Source: an uncultured Clostridia bacterium (GTDB lineage: Bacteria > Bacillota > Clostridia > Christensenellales > Aristaeellaceae). From it: DNA of 7,453 nt. The position numbers and the translations under genes were made by a program. Shown here piece after piece: positions 5,966-7,453 of the stretch. The stretch is taken from assembly GCA_946626395.1 (NCBI GenBank), contig CAMOUF010000106.1, forward strand, positions 1 to 7,453, read 5' to 3'. Position 1 is the first letter of the stretch. Each line of letters begins with the position of its first letter. The notes beneath the pieces were generated by a model. That model saw only the letters and a list, made by a program, of their open reading frames with translations. It searched no databases and was not told the DNA's origin.

Positions 5966-5989
5966 CATCAGGCGTTTTCCGCCTTGATG
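5966..5989 (-). other. metI-metQ intercistronic hairpin
   Basis: CATCA-GGCG (5966-5974) pairs with CGCC-TGATG (5980-5989) with one bulged base and a 5-base loop: nine pairs in all, in the 68-base gap. After the stem on the minus strand come about 18 bases and then TTTTTT, so it is not a standard terminator. It could shield one end of a processed mRNA and help raise binding-protein output over permease; this is inference. Confidence 0.4.
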
Positions 5990-5996
5990 CCTTTTG

Positions 5997-6755
5997 TCAG
6001 CGGATGCGGTGATCATGCTTGCGGGACAGGGATGTGCCCAGCACCGTGATGATCTGCACCAGCACCACCAGCAAAATGCTGGCGGTATACATGATATCGT
6101 ATTGATGGTAAGACAGGCCGTACACCACCGCCGTGGCCCCCAGGCCGCCGCCCGCGGCCACGCTGGCCATGGTGGTATAGCCCAGGATGGTGGTCATGCA
6201 GATGGCAAAGCCGTTGATCAATGAAGGCTTGGCCTCCGGCAAAAGCACCTTTCGGATGATCTGCCAGGTGCTGGAGCCCATGGCCTTGGCCGCCTCGATC
6301 ACGCCGCCGTCCACCTCGATCAGGCTTCCCTCCACCATCCGGGCCACATAGGGAAAGGCGCTGATGGTCAGGGGGAAGGAGATGGTAACGGTGCCCGTCA
6401 TGCGGCCCGTCACCGCCAGGGTGGTATCCAGCAGCATCACCAGCAGGATAATAAAGGGAATGGAGCGCAGGAAATTCACAATGGTGCCCAGCACCATATT
6501 CAGCTTGGGCATGGGCTTGATGCCGTTTTTCCGGGTCACCACCAGCACCACGCCCAGGGCCATGCCGATGATATAGGACAGGATGGTGGACAGCAGCGTC
6601 ATATAAATGGTTTCTCCCAGGGCGGGCCAGAGAATATCCCAGGAGCGCTTATACACAAAGCCAAACACGTTGCTGTGCAGAAAGCCGCCAAAGGCCTTCC
6701 AGCCGTCCATGCACACCTTGTAGGGCACCTGCCACAGAGAATGCATCCAATTCAT
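5997..6755 (-). CDS. metI: Methionine ABC transporter permease MetI
   Basis: Integral membrane subunit that dimerises with MetN to form the methionine importer channel. The 252 residues hold about five hydrophobic segments (roughly 48-72, 88-108, 122-142, 184-208, 221-241). The ABC permease EAA loop is at 154-173 (EAAKAMG, then LLP at 171-173); it docks into MetN. The family norm is about 217 residues. The extra length is an N-terminal segment of roughly 35 residues rich in Trp, Phe and Gly before the first clear membrane span. The ATG at 6755 overlaps the metN stop as ATGA, and AAGGAGGTG (6764-6772), inside the metN coding region, lies 8 bases upstream. This points to translational coupling. 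An ATG three codons in would shorten it only slightly. Confidence 0.94.
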   Translation of the reverse strand: MNWMHSLWQVPYKVCMDGWKAFGGFLHSNVFGFVYKRSWDILWPALGETIYMTLLSTILSYIIGMALGVVLVVTRKNGIKPMPKLNMVLGTIVNFLRSIPFIILLVMLLDTTLAVTGRMTGTVTISFPLTISAFPYVARMVEGSLIEVDGGVIEAAKAMGSSTWQIIRKVLLPEAKPSLINGFAICMTTILGYTTMASVAAGGGLGATAVVYGLSYHQYDIMYTASILLVVLVQIITVLGTSLSRKHDHRIR

Positions 6756-7453
6756 CCCTGCCGCACCTCCTTCACCGTCAGCCCCTGATCCGTCAGGTAC
6801 TGGATCACCTGCTGCCGCACCGCCGGGTCGTCCGGCGATTCGATGAGCATTTGCCCGTAGGGCTGGCCGTTGATGGGCTTGATGTCGGCGGAGAGAATAT
6901 TCACATCCACCCCGCAGTTTTTCACCAGCCCGGCGATGATGGGCATGCCCTCCCGGCCCCGGTCAAACACGATGCGGATGGCGGGCACGTCGGCCACGGA
7001 ATCATCCTCGTCGTTGGACAGGATGCCGAACAGGCGCTTGCCCGCGGCGGACCGGGTGTGGACGAACACGTCGTCCACCGTGCCCTCCTCAGCAATGCGG
7101 CCCCCGTCCAGAATCGCCACCCGGTTGCAGATCTGGCGGATCACCGCCATTTCATGGGTGATCAGCACCACGGTAATGCCCAGGCGCTGGTTGATATCCT
7201 GAAGCAGGGCCAGGATGGACTGGGTGGTCATGGGGTCCAGGGCGGAGGTGGCCTCGTCGCACAAAAGCACTTCGGGGTCGGAGGCCAGGGCCCGGGCGAT
7301 GGCCACCCGCTGGCGCTGGCCGCCGGAGAGCTGGATGGGATAGGCGTCGGCCCTGCCATCCAATTCCCCCAGCCGCAGCAGTTCCTTCACCCGCTCGTTG
7401 GCTTTCGACTTGGGCACCCCCGCGATTTCCAGGGGATAGCGTACGTTCCGGGC
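6752..7453 (-). CDS. metN: Methionine ABC transporter ATPase MetN, 5' end missing
   Basis: ATP-hydrolysing subunit of the MetNIQ importer. Only the C-terminal 233 codons are in the window: the frame stays open to the right edge, giving ARNVRYPLEIAG ahead of VPKSKANERV, as in other MetN proteins. About 110 N-terminal residues, including Walker A and the Q-loop, lie beyond. Visible parts are the signature LSGGQ (residues 42-46 of the fragment), Walker B VLLCDEATSALD, the H-loop LITHE, and a C-terminal NIL domain beginning near IRIVFDRGREG. In E. coli MetN the C-terminal domain binds methionine and shuts down transport (trans-inhibition), so similar feedback is likely. A GTG at 7417 is not the real start, because homology continues upstream of it. 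The operon promoter, and any SAM riboswitch, would lie right of the window. Confidence 0.95.
   Translation of the reverse strand, partial: ARNVRYPLEIAGVPKSKANERVKELLRLGELDGRADAYPIQLSGGQRQRVAIARALASDPEVLLCDEATSALDPMTTQSILALLQDINQRLGITVVLITHEMAVIRQICNRVAILDGGRIAEEGTVDDVFVHTRSAAGKRLFGILSNDEDDSVADVPAIRIVFDRGREGMPIIAGLVKNCGVDVNILSADIKPINGQPYGQMLIESPDDPAVRQQVIQYLTDQGLTVKEVRQG

Noticed and set aside
4041..6012. Long plus-strand frames opposite the CapA-like and MetQ-like genes
   Set aside because: Same antisense pattern and composition; the minus-strand genes have full motif sets, signal peptides and ribosome binding sites.
7382..7417. GTG at 7417 as the metN start
   Set aside because: The frame stays open to the window edge with MetN-like residues, and a start there would omit Walker A. 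The gene is simply cut by the edge.
1..7453. CRISPR arrays, insertion sequences, integrases, tRNA or rRNA genes, toxin-antitoxin or defence genes
   Set aside because: No spaced direct repeats, transposase or integrase motifs, cloverleaf with CCA-type ends, or rRNA blocks were seen. The window is nearly filled by seven ordinary genes.

Overview
The window reads as chromosome from a GC-rich, Gram-positive-type anaerobe, most likely class Clostridia. HPr kinase/phosphorylase is typical of Bacillota. A zinc-motif ROK glucokinase, strong AGGAGG-type ribosome binding sites, TTGACA/TATAAT-type promoters and a U-tailed terminator fit the same picture. An order such as Christensenellales or Oscillospirales is only a guess, prompted by the Cys-free 'MKK...AVAE' signal peptide of the MetQ-like protein. 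All seven protein genes lie on the minus strand, so transcription runs right to left.

Right to left: (1) a methionine ABC importer, metN (5' end cut by the window edge), metI (4-base ATGA overlap) and a metQ-like binding protein, closed by a strong intrinsic terminator at about 5056-5088. (2) A secreted CapA-family (PGA_cap) metallophosphatase-like protein with its own promoter (TTGACA, 18-base spacer, TATATT). (3) hprK with a near-consensus promoter (TTGCAA, 17-base spacer, TATAAT), then a ROK-family glucokinase, then asnS. No convincing terminator separates hprK, the glucokinase and asnS, so they may be one transcription unit. HprK phosphorylates HPr on Ser46 when glycolytic intermediates are high; glucokinase makes glucose-6-phosphate. 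Their pairing therefore suggests a sugar-sensing/carbon-catabolite module, with asnS as a downstream passenger.

(4) The leftmost 338 bases hold no convincing protein gene. About 21-271 can be folded by eye into a closed multi-branched RNA: a basal helix, an 11-bp arm, a two-part arm, and a long arm carrying three more hairpins. One G-U pair favours the plus strand, so the RNA would converge on asnS. It lacks the signatures I know for RNase P RNA, tmRNA, SRP RNA, 6S RNA or a T-box. The raiA-motif RNA is the known class I would test first, but I cannot confirm it. This is the most interesting part of the window; the protein-coding part is largely ordinary housekeeping and transport DNA.
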